Notes: a model not told the origin generated them from the letters alone. Shown: positions 38,087 through 47,858, counted from the stretch's first letter. The stretch is 64,000 nt of DNA from Jonesia quinghaiensis DSM 15701 (GCF_000423205.1 NZ_AUHN01000006.1:310001-374000); one strand, 5' to 3'. Numbers and translations are program-made.

Positions 38087-38149
38087 TCAATCAACAACAT
38101 AGGCCTGCCCACACCATTGAGGTGTGGGCAGGCCTATGTTGTTGATTGA
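38087..38149. terminator. 29-bp perfect palindromic hairpin after DUF2469
   Basis: Arms 38087-38115 and 38121-38149 pair without mismatch around a 5-nt loop. It starts 19 bp after the stop. It probably acts as a transcription terminator, although its arms are much longer than the others here. The sequence continues AGTTTCCC. Confidence 0.75.
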
Positions 38150-38265
38150 GTTTCCCACAGGGCACATTCGTGGTGGCGGCTCGGACTTTATGCACAGAGA
38201 GGCGCGGAAAGGCCGCACGAATGATCGGGACTTGTCCATGATGGCGTGGACGAAAGGACTGACCT

Positions 38266-38661
38266 ATGAGAACCACCCCACAACAGACCGGGCGCTTCGG
38301 TGAAGACGTTGCAGCACAATGGCTGACAGAACATGGCTATGTCATTTTGGATCGTAATTGGCGGTGCAGCTCGCCGATCCGAGGCGAAGTAGACATCATT
38401 GCTAGGGATGGTTCGACCCTGGTGTTTATCGAGGTGAAAACACGTACAACAACCCATGCCGGGTACCCAGCTGAAGCGGTGACACCTGCGAAGCTGGTGC
38501 GCCTGCGTCAATTAACAGCTGCTTGGCTCAATCAGGCACGGTTGGTCATCCAACAAGTTCGCATCGATGTGATCTCCATCGTGCTCAATCCTGCGCCAAC
38601 ACACTCGACTGCAACCACTGGTGGGCCGTACATCGACCATGTGAAGGATGTGCGCTTGTGA
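38266..38661 (+). CDS. UPF0102 (YraN-like) nuclease-fold protein
   Basis: This 131-residue protein has the restriction-endonuclease-like core RGEVDIIARDGSTLVFIEVK, with the D...ExK pattern. The biochemical role is not established. AAAGGA precedes the ATG. It overlaps comM by 4 bp, and the UPF0102-comM-dprA order recurs in actinobacteria. Confidence 0.9.
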   Translation: MRTTPQQTGRFGEDVAAQWLTEHGYVILDRNWRCSSPIRGEVDIIARDGSTLVFIEVKTRTTTHAGYPAEAVTPAKLVRLRQLTAAWLNQARLVIQQVRIDVISIVLNPAPTHSTATTGGPYIDHVKDVRL

Positions 38662-40205
38662 GCATTGGGCGCGCTGAAACAATCAGTCTATTGGGGTTAG
38701 AAGGTCACACCGTCACTGTTGAAGCACATCTGGCACACGCGTTGCCTGGATTTGTGTTGGTGGGGTTACCAGATGCGTCGTTATCTGAATCGAAAGAACG
38801 CGTGCGTGCAGCCATTGCTTCATGTGGAGTGACGTTGCCACCAAGAAAAATCGTGGTGAACCTCGCGCCTGCTTCGCTTCCAAAATCTGGTTCAGGTTTT
38901 GATCTTGGTATTGCCGTGGCAGTTATGCATGCGGCTGGACTTCTGCCGTCGCATCAAGAAAATGCTGTGTTTCTCGGTGAACTATCACTGGACGGAACGG
39001 TGCACCCTATCCGCGGTATTCTTCCAGCACTGCATGCAGCTTACCGGCAGGGGCGCACGGTGGCTTATGTCCCAATGGGCAATGCGGCTGAAGCGCAACT
39101 CGTTGAGGATATTGATGTTCGCCCGGTGTACCACCTGAGCGAACTCGCCACCCAGTTGGGAGCGGATTTTGACGTTCCTGTCATATCACCTGCTCCACCA
39201 CAGCCTCCGGTGAAAGCGCCAGCGCCCTACAGCCCCGCTGGGGCGCCTGGAGTTAAGGATCTCAGCGATGTTTTGGGACAAGAGAACGCAAAGTATGCAC
39301 TCGAGGTAGCTGCTGCCGGTGGACACAATCTCCTCCTCGTAGGACCGCCAGGTACTGGAAAGACCATGCTCGCTGAACGTTTGCCCGGAATTCTCCCGGA
39401 ACTCACCAGCACTCAGTCACTTGAAGTGACCTCGCTCCATTCGTTATCTGGAACATTCGATCCATCACAAGGGCTCATTGTTACTCCACCTTTTGAAGCA
39501 CCACACCACACGGCAACACCTGCTGCCATTGTTGGAGGAGGCAGCGGAACACCGCGTCCAGGTGCCGCTTCACGCGCTCACCATGGCGTGCTCTTCCTTG
39601 ATGAAGCGCCTGAGTTCTCCCCGCGAGTACTTCAAACGCTGAGGCAACCGCTTGAAGGAGGGAGCATCGTCATCCAGCGGGCGGCCGCCACCGCGCACTA
39701 CCCGGCGCGCTTTCAGGTAGTTCTTGCCGCGAACCCGTGCCCGTGTGGGAATGCGATTGGTAAAGGAGACCTATGTGTATGCACGTCGTTACAGCAACGG
39801 CGTTACTTCTCTCGATTATCTGGCCCGTTGTTAGATCGGATTGATGTGCAGGTGGAGGTGTTGCCCACCTTGGTGACGGGACGCCCTGCAACGCAAGAAA
39901 CCACAGCAACTGTCAAAGCGCGGGTGCAAAACGCACGTGATCGAGCCACGCGCCGCCTGCTTGACACTCCCTGGCACACCAACGCAGCGGTTGCGGGGGC
40001 ATGGTTACGCGACTTAACAGGTCGAGCGCACCCCGTCATGAAGGAACTGGACCGTGCGACCGATACGGGTGCTTTGACCTTGCGTGGAGCAGACCGGGCG
40101 CTTCGAGTGGCCTGGACTCTGGCTGATCTTGATGGGCGTGATTCTCCTCGTGTGGAGCATGTCCACCGGGCAATTACTTTACGGATGAGAGGGCAAGGTT
40201 TGTGA
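38658..40205 (+). CDS. comM: ComM/YifB family Mg-chelatase-like AAA ATPase
   Basis: This 515-residue AAA+ protein has an N-terminal Lon-protease-like domain (VVNLAPASLPKSGSGFDL), a Walker A GPPGTGKTMLAE, Walker B VLFLDEAPEF, and a C-terminal Mg-chelatase domain. In naturally competent bacteria ComM drives branch migration during transformation; the role in actinobacteria is inferred. The GTG at 38658 overlaps the preceding stop (GTGA); the longer in-frame reading inside the UPF0102 gene is an artefact. Confidence 0.92.
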   Translation: MSIGRAETISLLGLEGHTVTVEAHLAHALPGFVLVGLPDASLSESKERVRAAIASCGVTLPPRKIVVNLAPASLPKSGSGFDLGIAVAVMHAAGLLPSHQENAVFLGELSLDGTVHPIRGILPALHAAYRQGRTVAYVPMGNAAEAQLVEDIDVRPVYHLSELATQLGADFDVPVISPAPPQPPVKAPAPYSPAGAPGVKDLSDVLGQENAKYALEVAAAGGHNLLLVGPPGTGKTMLAERLPGILPELTSTQSLEVTSLHSLSGTFDPSQGLIVTPPFEAPHHTATPAAIVGGGSGTPRPGAASRAHHGVLFLDEAPEFSPRVLQTLRQPLEGGSIVIQRAAATAHYPARFQVVLAANPCPCGNAIGKGDLCVCTSLQQRRYFSRLSGPLLDRIDVQVEVLPTLVTGRPATQETTATVKARVQNARDRATRRLLDTPWHTNAAVAGAWLRDLTGRAHPVMKELDRATDTGALTLRGADRALRVAWTLADLDGRDSPRVEHVHRAITLRMRGQGL

Positions 40206-41425
40206 CTGCTTTGACAGATCTCGATGCACGACTGAGTCTGAGTAGAATCGCGGAGCCTGCTGACCCTCTAGTCAGTCAAGTCATTGCTCAATGTGGGGCA
40301 CCTAAAGCCTGGGAGCTGATCTTCCAGGCGGCGCATGTTGAGTCCCTTGGAGCTGAGAAAGCCACGCAGAAACTCAGTGAAATTCTCTGCATTGAATCAC
40401 CGCAGCAACGCGGGCACCTCACCAAGGTAAAGACCCGATGGAATGCGCGGCTTCCGGTGGTAAATCCAGACCATGACCGGCGTGCAGCGATAGCGTTAGG
40501 TGCGCACCTTGTGTGTCCTCATGATGACTTGTGGCCAGCCCGCTTGGATGATTTAGATGACTGCGCGCCGTGGATGCTCTGGGTCCGGGGTAATCCCGAA
40601 ACGTTAGTGACCGCGCCAGCCCACCTATCTGTTGTGGGTAGTCGCAATCCCACTGCATATGGGGAACATGTCACGGCCCACATCATTGCTGGGCTCGACA
40701 ACACGCGAACGTTGCTGGTGTCCGGGGGAGCGTTTGGTATTGACGCGCGTGCACATCACGGAGCGCTAGCGCAAGAAATGCTGAGTGTTGCGGTGCTGGC
40801 TGGGGGAGTGGATCGGCTGTACCCGGCAGGTAATCAGCGTTTGTTGGAGTCACTCATCGCGCGTGGATGCGTAGTGTCAGAGATGCCGGTGGGCGCAGCC
40901 CCCTCTCGAGTCCGTTTTTTACGTCGCAATCGTTTGATTGCTGCACTGAGCGATGTCACGTTAGTTGTGGAGGCTGCGTGGCGCTCTGGGTCATTGTCAA
41001 CTGCGAGGCATGCTCAAGACATTGGGCGCACGGTGTTGGCCGTGCCTGGTCCAGTGACCTCTGCGCAATCTGCTGGCTGTCATCGTCTTATTCGGGACGG
41101 TGAGGCGCGGCTTGTTAGCGAACCTGCAGATGTTCGTGGCGCGTTGGAAAGCGCGATGCGTGGTAGTGGTTTGACCGAGATTCAGGACGGTGCCCAAGAC
41201 ATGCCCACCACCATGCGGTCTACGGGTGGTGGTGAGTTCGATCTTTTATCGGAGATTCAGCGTTGTGTATTTGAGGCGTTGAGTCCATACCGTTTTCGAC
41301 ATCTTTCAGATCTTGCCCAGATTGCAGGGCTGGGAATTCTCGAAATCCGAGATGTCTTGGGTTCTTTGGAGGTGAAAGGTCTTGTGACATGTGACCGTGA
41401 TTCGTATCGGCGCACCACTCAATAG
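40202..41425 (+). CDS. dprA: DNA processing protein DprA
   Basis: This 407-residue protein loads RecA on single-stranded DNA during transformation. The Rossmann-like core shows VVGSRNPTAYG and SGGAFGIDARAHHGAL, and later RFLRRNRLIAALSD. The C-terminal winged helix is in the last ~60 residues. The GTG start overlaps comM by GTGA. The downstream 279 bp before xerC hold two short dyads and no gene. Confidence 0.93.
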   Translation: MTALTDLDARLSLSRIAEPADPLVSQVIAQCGAPKAWELIFQAAHVESLGAEKATQKLSEILCIESPQQRGHLTKVKTRWNARLPVVNPDHDRRAAIALGAHLVCPHDDLWPARLDDLDDCAPWMLWVRGNPETLVTAPAHLSVVGSRNPTAYGEHVTAHIIAGLDNTRTLLVSGGAFGIDARAHHGALAQEMLSVAVLAGGVDRLYPAGNQRLLESLIARGCVVSEMPVGAAPSRVRFLRRNRLIAALSDVTLVVEAAWRSGSLSTARHAQDIGRTVLAVPGPVTSAQSAGCHRLIRDGEARLVSEPADVRGALESAMRGSGLTEIQDGAQDMPTTMRSTGGGEFDLLSEIQRCVFEALSPYRFRHLSDLAQIAGLGILEIRDVLGSLEVKGLVTCDRDSYRRTTQ

Positions 41426-41521
41426 TTGCCAACTGGAAACTATTCCCGCAGGTCCGCGCAACGTAACCATGGGAGAAAAAGAGAGGCGGAGCATCAAACG
41501 CTTTATATCTGCTCAAATGGT

Positions 41522-41532
41522 GTGATGATCAC
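41522..41532. repeat. Dyad GTGATGATCAC upstream of xerC
   Basis: A perfect 5-bp dyad with one central base lies 183 bp before xerC. The 12-mer GTGATGATCACC occurs again upstream of ispG (53023-53034). Possible operator; significance unproven. Confidence 0.35.
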
Positions 41533-41546
41533 CGGTGCGGATACCT

Positions 41547-41568
41547 GCATGGGGACTAGTCTCCATGC
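41547..41568. terminator. 22-bp near-palindrome between dprA and xerC
   Basis: GCATGGGGACT and AGTCTCCATGC pair with one G-U position, and TTGATTT follows. It could end dprA transcription or be an operator for xerC. Confidence 0.4.
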
Positions 41569-41704
41569 TTGATTTCGGATAGTCTTCGAGGCATTGACGA
41601 AGCAACCAGTCAAGAATGCACGTAGCCTCACAAGCATGACGCAACCTGAGGCAGGCCCCGCCAGGCCGAACAACCACGAAGAAGAGCAACCCAGGGAGTC
41701 ACGG

Positions 41705-42676
41705 ATGACCCTGCTCGATGAGTACGCGACACATCTCGCACTGCGTAAAGGCCTGTCTCAGGCAACAGTACGCGCCTATACGAGTGATGTCCGCGACCTG
41801 ATTGTATTCCTTGCAGCAGGTGGCGATGCAACGCCTATCGACCCAGAAACGTCACCCACTGATGACCACGAGCCACTCCTGAGCGCAGACCTCAATGATC
41901 TGCGTGAGTGGCTAGCTCACTGCCTTGCTCGAGGGGCATCTCGAGCAACATTGGCCCGACGAGGGGCAAGCATCCGGCAATTCTTCCACTGGCTAGAGGA
42001 CACTAGTCGGCGACCGGACAATCCGGCACGCCGCCTTCGAACTCCCGCGCCAGTTTCAGCGCTCCCTCACGTTCTTACTCGAGGGCAGATAAGCACTCTC
42101 CTTGATGCGTTACACGCGAACACTGTCTCCCCAGACATCCAACAAAGCGACGACGACATTCGTCTGCGTCAGGCCAAAATGGATCGACTCAGTGCAGCAG
42201 TGGAACTTATCTATGCCACAGGAATGAGAGTTGCTGAACTCGTTGCCCTTGACATGGGTGATATTGACCGATCCTCACAACTCATTACCGTCACCGGCAA
42301 GGGGGACAAGCAGCGGGTGGTTCCACTTGGAACCCCAGCACTGCACAGCCTTGACCAGTGGCTCAACCGTTCGCGACCACTTTTGACTTCTGACGCCAGC
42401 GGAACCGCAGTGTTCCTTGGCGTACGCGGGGGCAGATGGAACGTCAGACAAGTTCGCGAAGAAATCGAAAAACTGGCGGAATCCGCCGATCTGAATGTTG
42501 TGCGGCCCCACGATCTGAGGCACACAACAGCAACACATCTGCTTGAAGGGGGAGCAGACATGCGATCTGTCCAAGAGATCCTAGGACACTCGTCATTGCG
42601 TACTACACAGCGCTATACCCACGTGACAACGTCGCGGCTACGCGCAACCTACGCCCAGGCCCATCCACGAGCCTGA
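41705..42676 (+). CDS. xerC: Site-specific tyrosine recombinase XerC
   Basis: This 323-residue recombinase resolves chromosome dimers at dif with XerD. It has the N-terminal SAM-like core-binding domain and the catalytic residues: Arg in ATGMRVAEL, Lys in GKGDKQR, HxxR in HDLRHTTATHLL, His in LGHSSL and Tyr in TTQRYTH. ATG 41705 has GGGAG at 7 nt and gives the usual N terminus; upstream in-frame starts at 41594 (TTG) and 41636 are less likely. No mobile-element context is seen, so this is the housekeeping enzyme. Confidence 0.92.
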   Translation: MTLLDEYATHLALRKGLSQATVRAYTSDVRDLIVFLAAGGDATPIDPETSPTDDHEPLLSADLNDLREWLAHCLARGASRATLARRGASIRQFFHWLEDTSRRPDNPARRLRTPAPVSALPHVLTRGQISTLLDALHANTVSPDIQQSDDDIRLRQAKMDRLSAAVELIYATGMRVAELVALDMGDIDRSSQLITVTGKGDKQRVVPLGTPALHSLDQWLNRSRPLLTSDASGTAVFLGVRGGRWNVRQVREEIEKLAESADLNVVRPHDLRHTTATHLLEGGADMRSVQEILGHSSLRTTQRYTHVTTSRLRATYAQAHPRA

Positions 42677-42726
42677 GTTCCCACCAAGTCCTTGGTTTTA
42701 CCGCCATAAACATCAAGGGGCAGCAG

Positions 42727-43581
42727 ATGTCAACGATAGTTACTGAAACCCAGGGAGTAACACTCCCCGCCGGTCCACGAACCCCGGTGCCAGACCCAGC
42801 AGGCCATGCGTTGGAAGCTCTTTCTGAAATCCAACAGTTGTGGCTCGACTACAAAGCAACACCAACACCATCCGGCCGAGAGCGACTCATTTTGCACTAC
42901 GCTCCACTGGTGTCCGCTATAGCGGGACGAGTGGGAATGCGATTGCCGAATACCGTTGAGTCGGCTGATCTTGTGTCATACGGAATGTTCGGTCTCATCG
43001 ATGCGATCGACAAGTTTGATCCGAGCAGAGACATAAAATTTGAGACCTACGCATCCACCCGCATCCGCGGAGCAATCATTGATGAGCTCAGGGCATTGGA
43101 CTGGATCCCACGGTCAGTGCGATCACGCGCCAGGGAATATGACCGTGCGTGCCAGCATCTCGAAAACACTCTGCACCGCGAACCTACTAATGCTGAAATT
43201 GCAGGGCACATGGGCGTCAAAGAGAAAGATATCTGGCAACTCCAGTGGCAAGTCTCGAGTGGCAATGTCATTGCACTCGATGAAGTTGTTGCAACAGGAG
43301 ATCGCGTAGACCAGATTTCTGCCATGGAGAGCGTTCAACGAACAATGACTGATGACCCAGCGCAATCATTCGCTCAGGTAGAAATGCGAGAAATTCTTGG
43401 TTCAGCAGTTGACCAATTGAATGAGCGAGAGCGTGCAGTAGTGACCCTGTATTACTTCAAATCAATGACACTGAGTGAGATCGGACGCTTACTCGGAGTT
43501 ACTGAATCGCGAGTATCACAAATGCACTCAGCGATTCTTCTGAAGTTGCGGAAACAACTCATTGCAGTAGAAGCGGATTGA
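42727..43581 (+). CDS. FliA/WhiG-type sigma factor (sigma-28 family)
   Basis: This 284-residue group 3 sigma factor has region 2 (LVSYGMFGLIDAIDKFDP, FETYASTRIRGAIIDELR), region 3 (DWIPRSVRSRAREYDRA) and region 4 (LNERERAVVTLYYF, LGVTESRVSQMH). It could be FliA for flagellar genes in a motile species or a WhiG orthologue. No flagellar gene is adjacent. AAGGGG precedes the ATG by 6 nt. Confidence 0.9.
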   Translation: MSTIVTETQGVTLPAGPRTPVPDPAGHALEALSEIQQLWLDYKATPTPSGRERLILHYAPLVSAIAGRVGMRLPNTVESADLVSYGMFGLIDAIDKFDPSRDIKFETYASTRIRGAIIDELRALDWIPRSVRSRAREYDRACQHLENTLHREPTNAEIAGHMGVKEKDIWQLQWQVSSGNVIALDEVVATGDRVDQISAMESVQRTMTDDPAQSFAQVEMREILGSAVDQLNERERAVVTLYYFKSMTLSEIGRLLGVTESRVSQMHSAILLKLRKQLIAVEAD

Positions 43582-43627
43582 ACGAAAAGTGTACTGCGAC
43601 GTGGTCGGCTAAACATGGTGTGCATGG

Positions 43628-44260
43628 TTAGCCGACCAAACGCACGGTCTTCCAGGGCGCTAAAAGCAGCCATGGATCCAGGTAGGTGCGCCCGTCCTTA
43701 AGTCCCCAGTGGACGCATTGGATCGCTGCACAATGTGAGTGGTTATCCTCAGAAACTGTCGCGAAGTAGTCGCCAGCACGTACTGAGGTTCCCACCGGTA
43801 ACGTTGTGCGTGCTGGCTCAAAAGTTGACCGCAGACCACCCGGGTGCGTCACAACCACCAGATGTTTTCCACCAACGTTGCCAGCGAATGTGAGAGTGCC
43901 CGCTTGCGGTGCGCGAAGCTCCGTTGCTGGGGGTGCATAAAGGTCAATCCCACGGTGCCCTGCTAGCCAGTTCTGAGCAGGGGGATCGTAGTCATCTGTC
44001 AAAATTCCTGCATGCGTAAGAAGCTCGCGCTGGAGAGGGACTCCGTCATGCGCCACTGGAAGAAAACCCTCAACCGCAGATGGCTCCACCGGTGACTCAA
44101 CAACTGGACGACTCGCATGTGCAGTAGTGAGCGACCCTACGCTCAATAGTGCGATAGAAATGACAAGCCTCAGGTAAGTGAAGCGGTGAACGACCCTACG
44201 CCGAGATGAGGTAGGGGTCTGTGACGCAGTGCGTGGTGTACGTGCCATCTGGATGGTCAT
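43628..44260 (-). CDS. Secreted M23-family metallopeptidase
   Basis: This 210-residue protein has an N-terminal membrane helix or signal (residues ~31-49, ending near AHAS) and a LytM-type domain. The metal ligands fit HRGIDL (HxxxD) and VHWGL. The usual HxH is present as CVH, a form common in this actinobacterial group. It probably cleaves or binds peptidoglycan cross-bridges. It converges with the sigma-factor gene and is divergent from rpsB. Confidence 0.85.
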   Translation of the reverse strand: MTIQMARTPRTASQTPTSSRRRVVHRFTYLRLVISIALLSVGSLTTAHASRPVVESPVEPSAVEGFLPVAHDGVPLQRELLTHAGILTDDYDPPAQNWLAGHRGIDLYAPPATELRAPQAGTLTFAGNVGGKHLVVVTHPGGLRSTFEPARTTLPVGTSVRAGDYFATVSEDNHSHCAAIQCVHWGLKDGRTYLDPWLLLAPWKTVRLVG

Positions 44261-44603
44261 GTTTCTACGCTAAACGCGTGGCGTAGGCCGGGTGAGGTTT
44301 TCCACAGACGGTGACGTTGTGGAGAGGATCACCTTGGTGTCTGCGCCGATTGGTGTCCATGCTATGAAAGCATCGAGTACTATTTATTGTGCAGCACTGC
44401 GCTCATGCGCATGTGACTAAAAGCATCCTGTAGAGCCTCTCGTTGTCTTTTAAGACGACGACGTTGCTCCTGCTACGCGCCGTGGTCCCTTGTGGGCGCG
44501 CGTGACAGGGATGTGGAGCGACACTTCGTGTGTCGAAAACCCGGATATGCGGCGTCATGCCGCCAGAAACGCGCGCTTCGGTGCGCACTGAAAGGACACT
44601 GCC
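44261..44603 (+). other. 343-bp intergenic region, rpsB leader
   Basis: This region has no ORF with coding character. It includes a -10-like TACTAT at 44378-44383 without a clear -35, and several GC-rich dyads between 44450 and 44580 that suggest a structured leader mRNA before rpsB. I recognise no known ribosomal-protein leader class. AAAGGA just before 44604 is the rpsB ribosome site. Confidence 0.5.
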
Positions 44604-45476
44604 GTGGCAGTTGTAACCATGCGCCAGCTTCTTGATGCTGGTGTGCACTTCGGACACCAGACTCGTCGCTGGAACCCTAAGATGAAGCGTTTCATCTTCA
44701 CTGAGCGTAACGGCATCTACATCGTTGACCTTCAGCAGTCACTGTCATACATTGACCGCGCGTACGAGTTTGTCAAGGAAACCGTTGCTCGTGGCGGATC
44801 TGTTCTCTTCGTTGGAACAAAGAAGCAGGCACAAGAGCCAGTTGCTGAGCAAGCCGTTCGTGTTGGCATGCCATACGTGAACCACCGTTGGCTCGGTGGA
44901 ATGCTCACTAACTTCCAGACAGTGAACAAGCGCCTGCAGCGCCTGAAGGAACTTGAGCAGATCGACTTCGACGACGTTGCTGGGTCAGCTTTCACCAAGA
45001 AGGAACTTCTCATCATGCGTCGCGAGAAGGACAAGCTCGCTCGCACCTTGGGTGGTCTTCGTGACATGACCCGTCTGCCTTCTGCGTTGTGGGTTGTCGA
45101 CACAAACAAAGAGCACCTCGCCGTTGACGAAGCTCGCAAGCTCGGAATCCCTGTTGTGGCGATTCTTGACACAAACTGCGACCCAGACCACGTGGATTAC
45201 AAGATCCCAGGTAACGACGACGCGATCCGCGCTGTTGCCCTGCTTACTCGTGTCGTCGCAGATGCAGTAGCAGAAGGTCTTGTTGCTCGCAGCAAGGGTG
45301 GCAAGGCTGACGCTGAGCCACTCGCTGAGTGGGAGCGCGAACTCCTCGAAGGTGCACAGGAATCACCTGCAGCGCCTGCAGAGGCGCCTGCCGTTGAAGC
45401 TGCTCCTGCAGCAGAGGCCGCTCCTGTAGAGGAAGCAGCCCCTGCTGCTCCTGAGGCTGAGTCAGAAGCAAAGTAA
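44604..45476 (+). CDS. rpsB: 30S ribosomal protein S2
   Basis: This 290-residue protein contains [25 protein letters not shown] and [16 protein letters not shown]-terminal tail of ~55 residues is Ala/Glu/Pro-rich, as in many actinobacterial S2. GTG start after AAAGGA. It is followed by tsf as in nearly all bacteria, with a hairpin between. Confidence 0.96.
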   Translation: MAVVTMRQLLDAGVHFGHQTRRWNPKMKRFIFTERNGIYIVDLQQSLSYIDRAYEFVKETVARGGSVLFVGTKKQAQEPVAEQAVRVGMPYVNHRWLGGMLTNFQTVNKRLQRLKELEQIDFDDVAGSAFTKKELLIMRREKDKLARTLGGLRDMTRLPSALWVVDTNKEHLAVDEARKLGIPVVAILDTNCDPDHVDYKIPGNDDAIRAVALLTRVVADAVAEGLVARSKGGKADAEPLAEWERELLEGAQESPAAPAEAPAVEAAPAAEAAPVEEAAPAAPEAESEAK

Positions 45477-45481
45477 GTCGA

Positions 45482-45512
45482 TGTGGTGGCGCTGGGGTAC
45501 AGCGCCACCACA
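45482..45512. terminator. Hairpin between rpsB and tsf
   Basis: Perfect 13-bp arms TGTGGTGGCGCTG and CAGCGCCACCACA enclose GGGTA, 6 bp after the rpsB stop. As tsf is normally co-transcribed with rpsB, this may be a partial attenuator. Confidence 0.55.
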
Positions 45513-45544
45513 ACCATTCACTCAAGCTAACCTAGGGAAACAAC

Positions 45545-46384
45545 ATGGCAAACTACACTGCCGCTGACATCAAGGCGCTGCGTGAGCGCACCGGTGCAGG
45601 CATGCTCGACGTCAAGAAGGCTCTTGATGAGGCTGCCGGTGACATGGACAAGGCAACAGAAATCCTTCGAGTCAAAGGGCTCAAGGGTGTCGCGAAGCGT
45701 GAAGGTCGCTCAACATCCGAAGGGCTTGTTGCTGCCCGCATCGTTGACGCAGGCGAAGGCCAGCGTGGCGTACTTGTAGAAATCAACTGCGAAACAGACT
45801 TCGTCGCAAAGTCGCAGAAGTTCATTGACCTCGCGGAGCAGGTTCTCGAGTCTGTAGTTGCTTCAGGCGCTACCTCTGCAGAAGACGCACTTGCTGCGGA
45901 AACCAACGGAACCCCGTTGCAGACCACTATCGACGAAGAAGCTGCGACTCTCGGCGAGAAGATCGTTTTGCGTCGGGTCGCTGTTGTTGAAGGTCCTGTC
46001 GTTACTCAGTACCTCCACCGCACGGCTAAGGACCTCCCACCAGCAATTGGCGTTTTTGTTGTCACTGACGCCTCGGGTGCTGCAGTTGCTAAGGACGTTG
46101 CACAGCACGTCGCTGCTTTGGCTCCAGAGTTCCTTGCTCGTGAAGACGTACCTGCTGACCAAGTGGCCAACGAGCGTCGCATTGCGGAAGAGACATCACG
46201 CAACGAAGGCAAGCCAGAAGCAGCTTTGCCAAAGATCATCGAGGGTCGCCTTAACGGTTACTTCAAGAACGTCGTTCTCCTTGAGCAGCCATTGGCTAAG
46301 GACCCAAAGAAGACAGTCGCACAAACAGTTAGCGATGTGAACGGTGAGCTGAAGAGCTTCGTCCGTTTCCGCGTCGGTTCCTGA
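45545..46384 (+). CDS. tsf: Elongation factor Ts
   Basis: This 279-residue guanine nucleotide exchange factor for EF-Tu opens with a UBA-like domain containing RERTGAGMLDVKKAL and has the core text VEINCETDFVAK. AGGGA precedes the ATG. Length is usual for the family. Confidence 0.96.
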   Translation: MANYTAADIKALRERTGAGMLDVKKALDEAAGDMDKATEILRVKGLKGVAKREGRSTSEGLVAARIVDAGEGQRGVLVEINCETDFVAKSQKFIDLAEQVLESVVASGATSAEDALAAETNGTPLQTTIDEEAATLGEKIVLRRVAVVEGPVVTQYLHRTAKDLPPAIGVFVVTDASGAAVAKDVAQHVAALAPEFLAREDVPADQVANERRIAEETSRNEGKPEAALPKIIEGRLNGYFKNVVLLEQPLAKDPKKTVAQTVSDVNGELKSFVRFRVGS

Positions 46385-46399
46385 TAGGCTTCACCCGGT

Positions 46400-46430
46400 A
46401 TGCCCGGCTCACAGAATGTGAGCCGGGCAT
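46400..46430. terminator. Hairpin between tsf and pyrH
   Basis: Perfect 14-bp arms ATGCCCGGCTCACA (46400-46413) and 46417-46430 have a GAA loop. No T-run. Confidence 0.65.
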
Positions 46431-46489
46431 CCGTGCACGTACGATCAAAGAGCACTGCGACATCCCGTTTCACAACTGCGGAGAACACG

Positions 46490-47248
46490 ATGACCTTTAC
46501 CACGCCCACAGCTACAACACCTCCAGAGATCGAGAAGACTCCCGCCCGTCGCGTTTTGCTGAAACTCTCAGGTGAGGCGTTCGGTGGAGGACAAATTGGT
46601 TTGGCATCGCACGTTGTACGCCGCGTGGCAGCCGAAATCGCTGAAGCCGTAGGGCGAGGTGTGCAAGTTGCCATTGTTGTCGGTGGGGGTAACTTCTTCC
46701 GCGGTGCTGAACTTTCCCAGCAAGGACTTGACCGTGCACGTGCTGACTACATGGGCATGCTTGGCACGGTGATGAACTGTCTAGCATTGCAAGATTTTCT
46801 CGAGCAGGCTGGTGTCCAAACACGAGTCCAAACGGCTATCACTATGGGTCAAGTCGCAGAGCCGTATATTCCACTTCGTGCTATTCGCCACCTCGAAAAG
46901 GGGCGAGTAGTGATATTTGGTGCTGGTGCTGGGATGCCGTACTTCTCCACAGACACGGTGGCCGTGCAACGTGCACTGGAAACCCACTGCGAAGAAGTTC
47001 TCATGGGCAAAAATGGGGTTGATGGTGTCTACACAGACGACCCGCGCACAAACCCAGACGCGACCCTTCTTGATGAGTTGACCTACACTGATGCCCTTGT
47101 CCAGGACCTTGGAGTAATGGACGCTGCAGCGATGAGCTTGGGACGTGACAACCACCTGCGCATGCGTGTCTTCGGCATGGATGAACAAGGTAATGTGACA
47201 CGTGCACTTGTTGGTGAACGTATCGGAACCACCGTAACGAGTAACTGA
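46490..47248 (+). CDS. pyrH: UMP kinase
   Basis: This 252-residue amino-acid-kinase-fold enzyme phosphorylates [13 protein letters not shown] is the phosphate-binding start; [17 protein letters not shown] and [12 protein letters not shown] follow. GGAG 6 nt before the ATG at 46490 fixes the start; 30 upstream codons overlap the terminator and are rejected. It is followed by frr. Confidence 0.95.
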   Translation: MTFTTPTATTPPEIEKTPARRVLLKLSGEAFGGGQIGLASHVVRRVAAEIAEAVGRGVQVAIVVGGGNFFRGAELSQQGLDRARADYMGMLGTVMNCLALQDFLEQAGVQTRVQTAITMGQVAEPYIPLRAIRHLEKGRVVIFGAGAGMPYFSTDTVAVQRALETHCEEVLMGKNGVDGVYTDDPRTNPDATLLDELTYTDALVQDLGVMDAAAMSLGRDNHLRMRVFGMDEQGNVTRALVGERIGTTVTSN

Positions 47249-47300
47249 CAAGGTTCCCCCGGAACAACTGGCTCGCCCAGCGAGTCGTAAAGGAGAAATA

Positions 47301-47858
47301 ATGTCTGACGAGATTCTGCTCGAAGCAGAGGAAAAGATGGATCGCGCCGTCGAGGTGGCCAAAGAGGAATTTGCAGGTATTCGCACTGGTCGAGCCAACG
47401 CTTCGATGTTCTCCAAGATCATGGTGGACTACTACGGTGCACCAACTCCGCTTCAGCAACTTGCGTCCTTCAATATTCCAGATGCTCGTACCGTCTTGGT
47501 TGTGCCTTACGACAAGTCAGCGATGGCTCTCATCGAAAAAGCACTGCGTGATTCCGACCTCGGTGTCAACCCATCAAGTGATGGAAACGCGATTCGCATT
47601 GTTTTGCCAGCTCTGACCCAAGAACGTCGTCGCGACTATGTGAAGCTTGCAAAAACTAAGGCAGAAGACAGCAAGGTTGCGCTGCGTAACATCCGTCGTA
47701 AAGCGAAAGACGGCCTTGATCGATCAGTGAAAGATGGCGACATCCCTGAAGACGAAGGCACGCGTGCTGAGAAAGAACTTGAAGCACTGACGAAGCGTCA
47801 CGTCGAAGAAATCGATAAGCTCCTTGCCGGCAAAGAAGCTGAGCTCCTCGAGGTCTGA
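47301..47858 (+). CDS. frr: Ribosome recycling factor
   Basis: This 185-residue protein splits post-termination ribosomes with EF-G. Family text includes [20 protein letters not shown] and [18 protein letters not shown] stands 6 nt before the ATG. It overlaps cdsA by one base (TGATG). Confidence 0.96.
   Translation: MSDEILLEAEEKMDRAVEVAKEEFAGIRTGRANASMFSKIMVDYYGAPTPLQQLASFNIPDARTVLVVPYDKSAMALIEKALRDSDLGVNPSSDGNAIRIVLPALTQERRRDYVKLAKTKAEDSKVALRNIRRKAKDGLDRSVKDGDIPEDEGTRAEKELEALTKRHVEEIDKLLAGKEAELLEV

Noticed and set aside
41705-42676. Tyrosine recombinase as sign of an integrative element
   Set aside because: It has the XerC length and sits in the conserved dprA-xerC neighbourhood; no att-like repeats, tRNA or phage genes are near.
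46781-47422. 213-codon minus-strand ORF spanning pyrH and frr
   Set aside because: Crosses the pyrH-frr gap and both conserved genes on the other strand; no coding signs.
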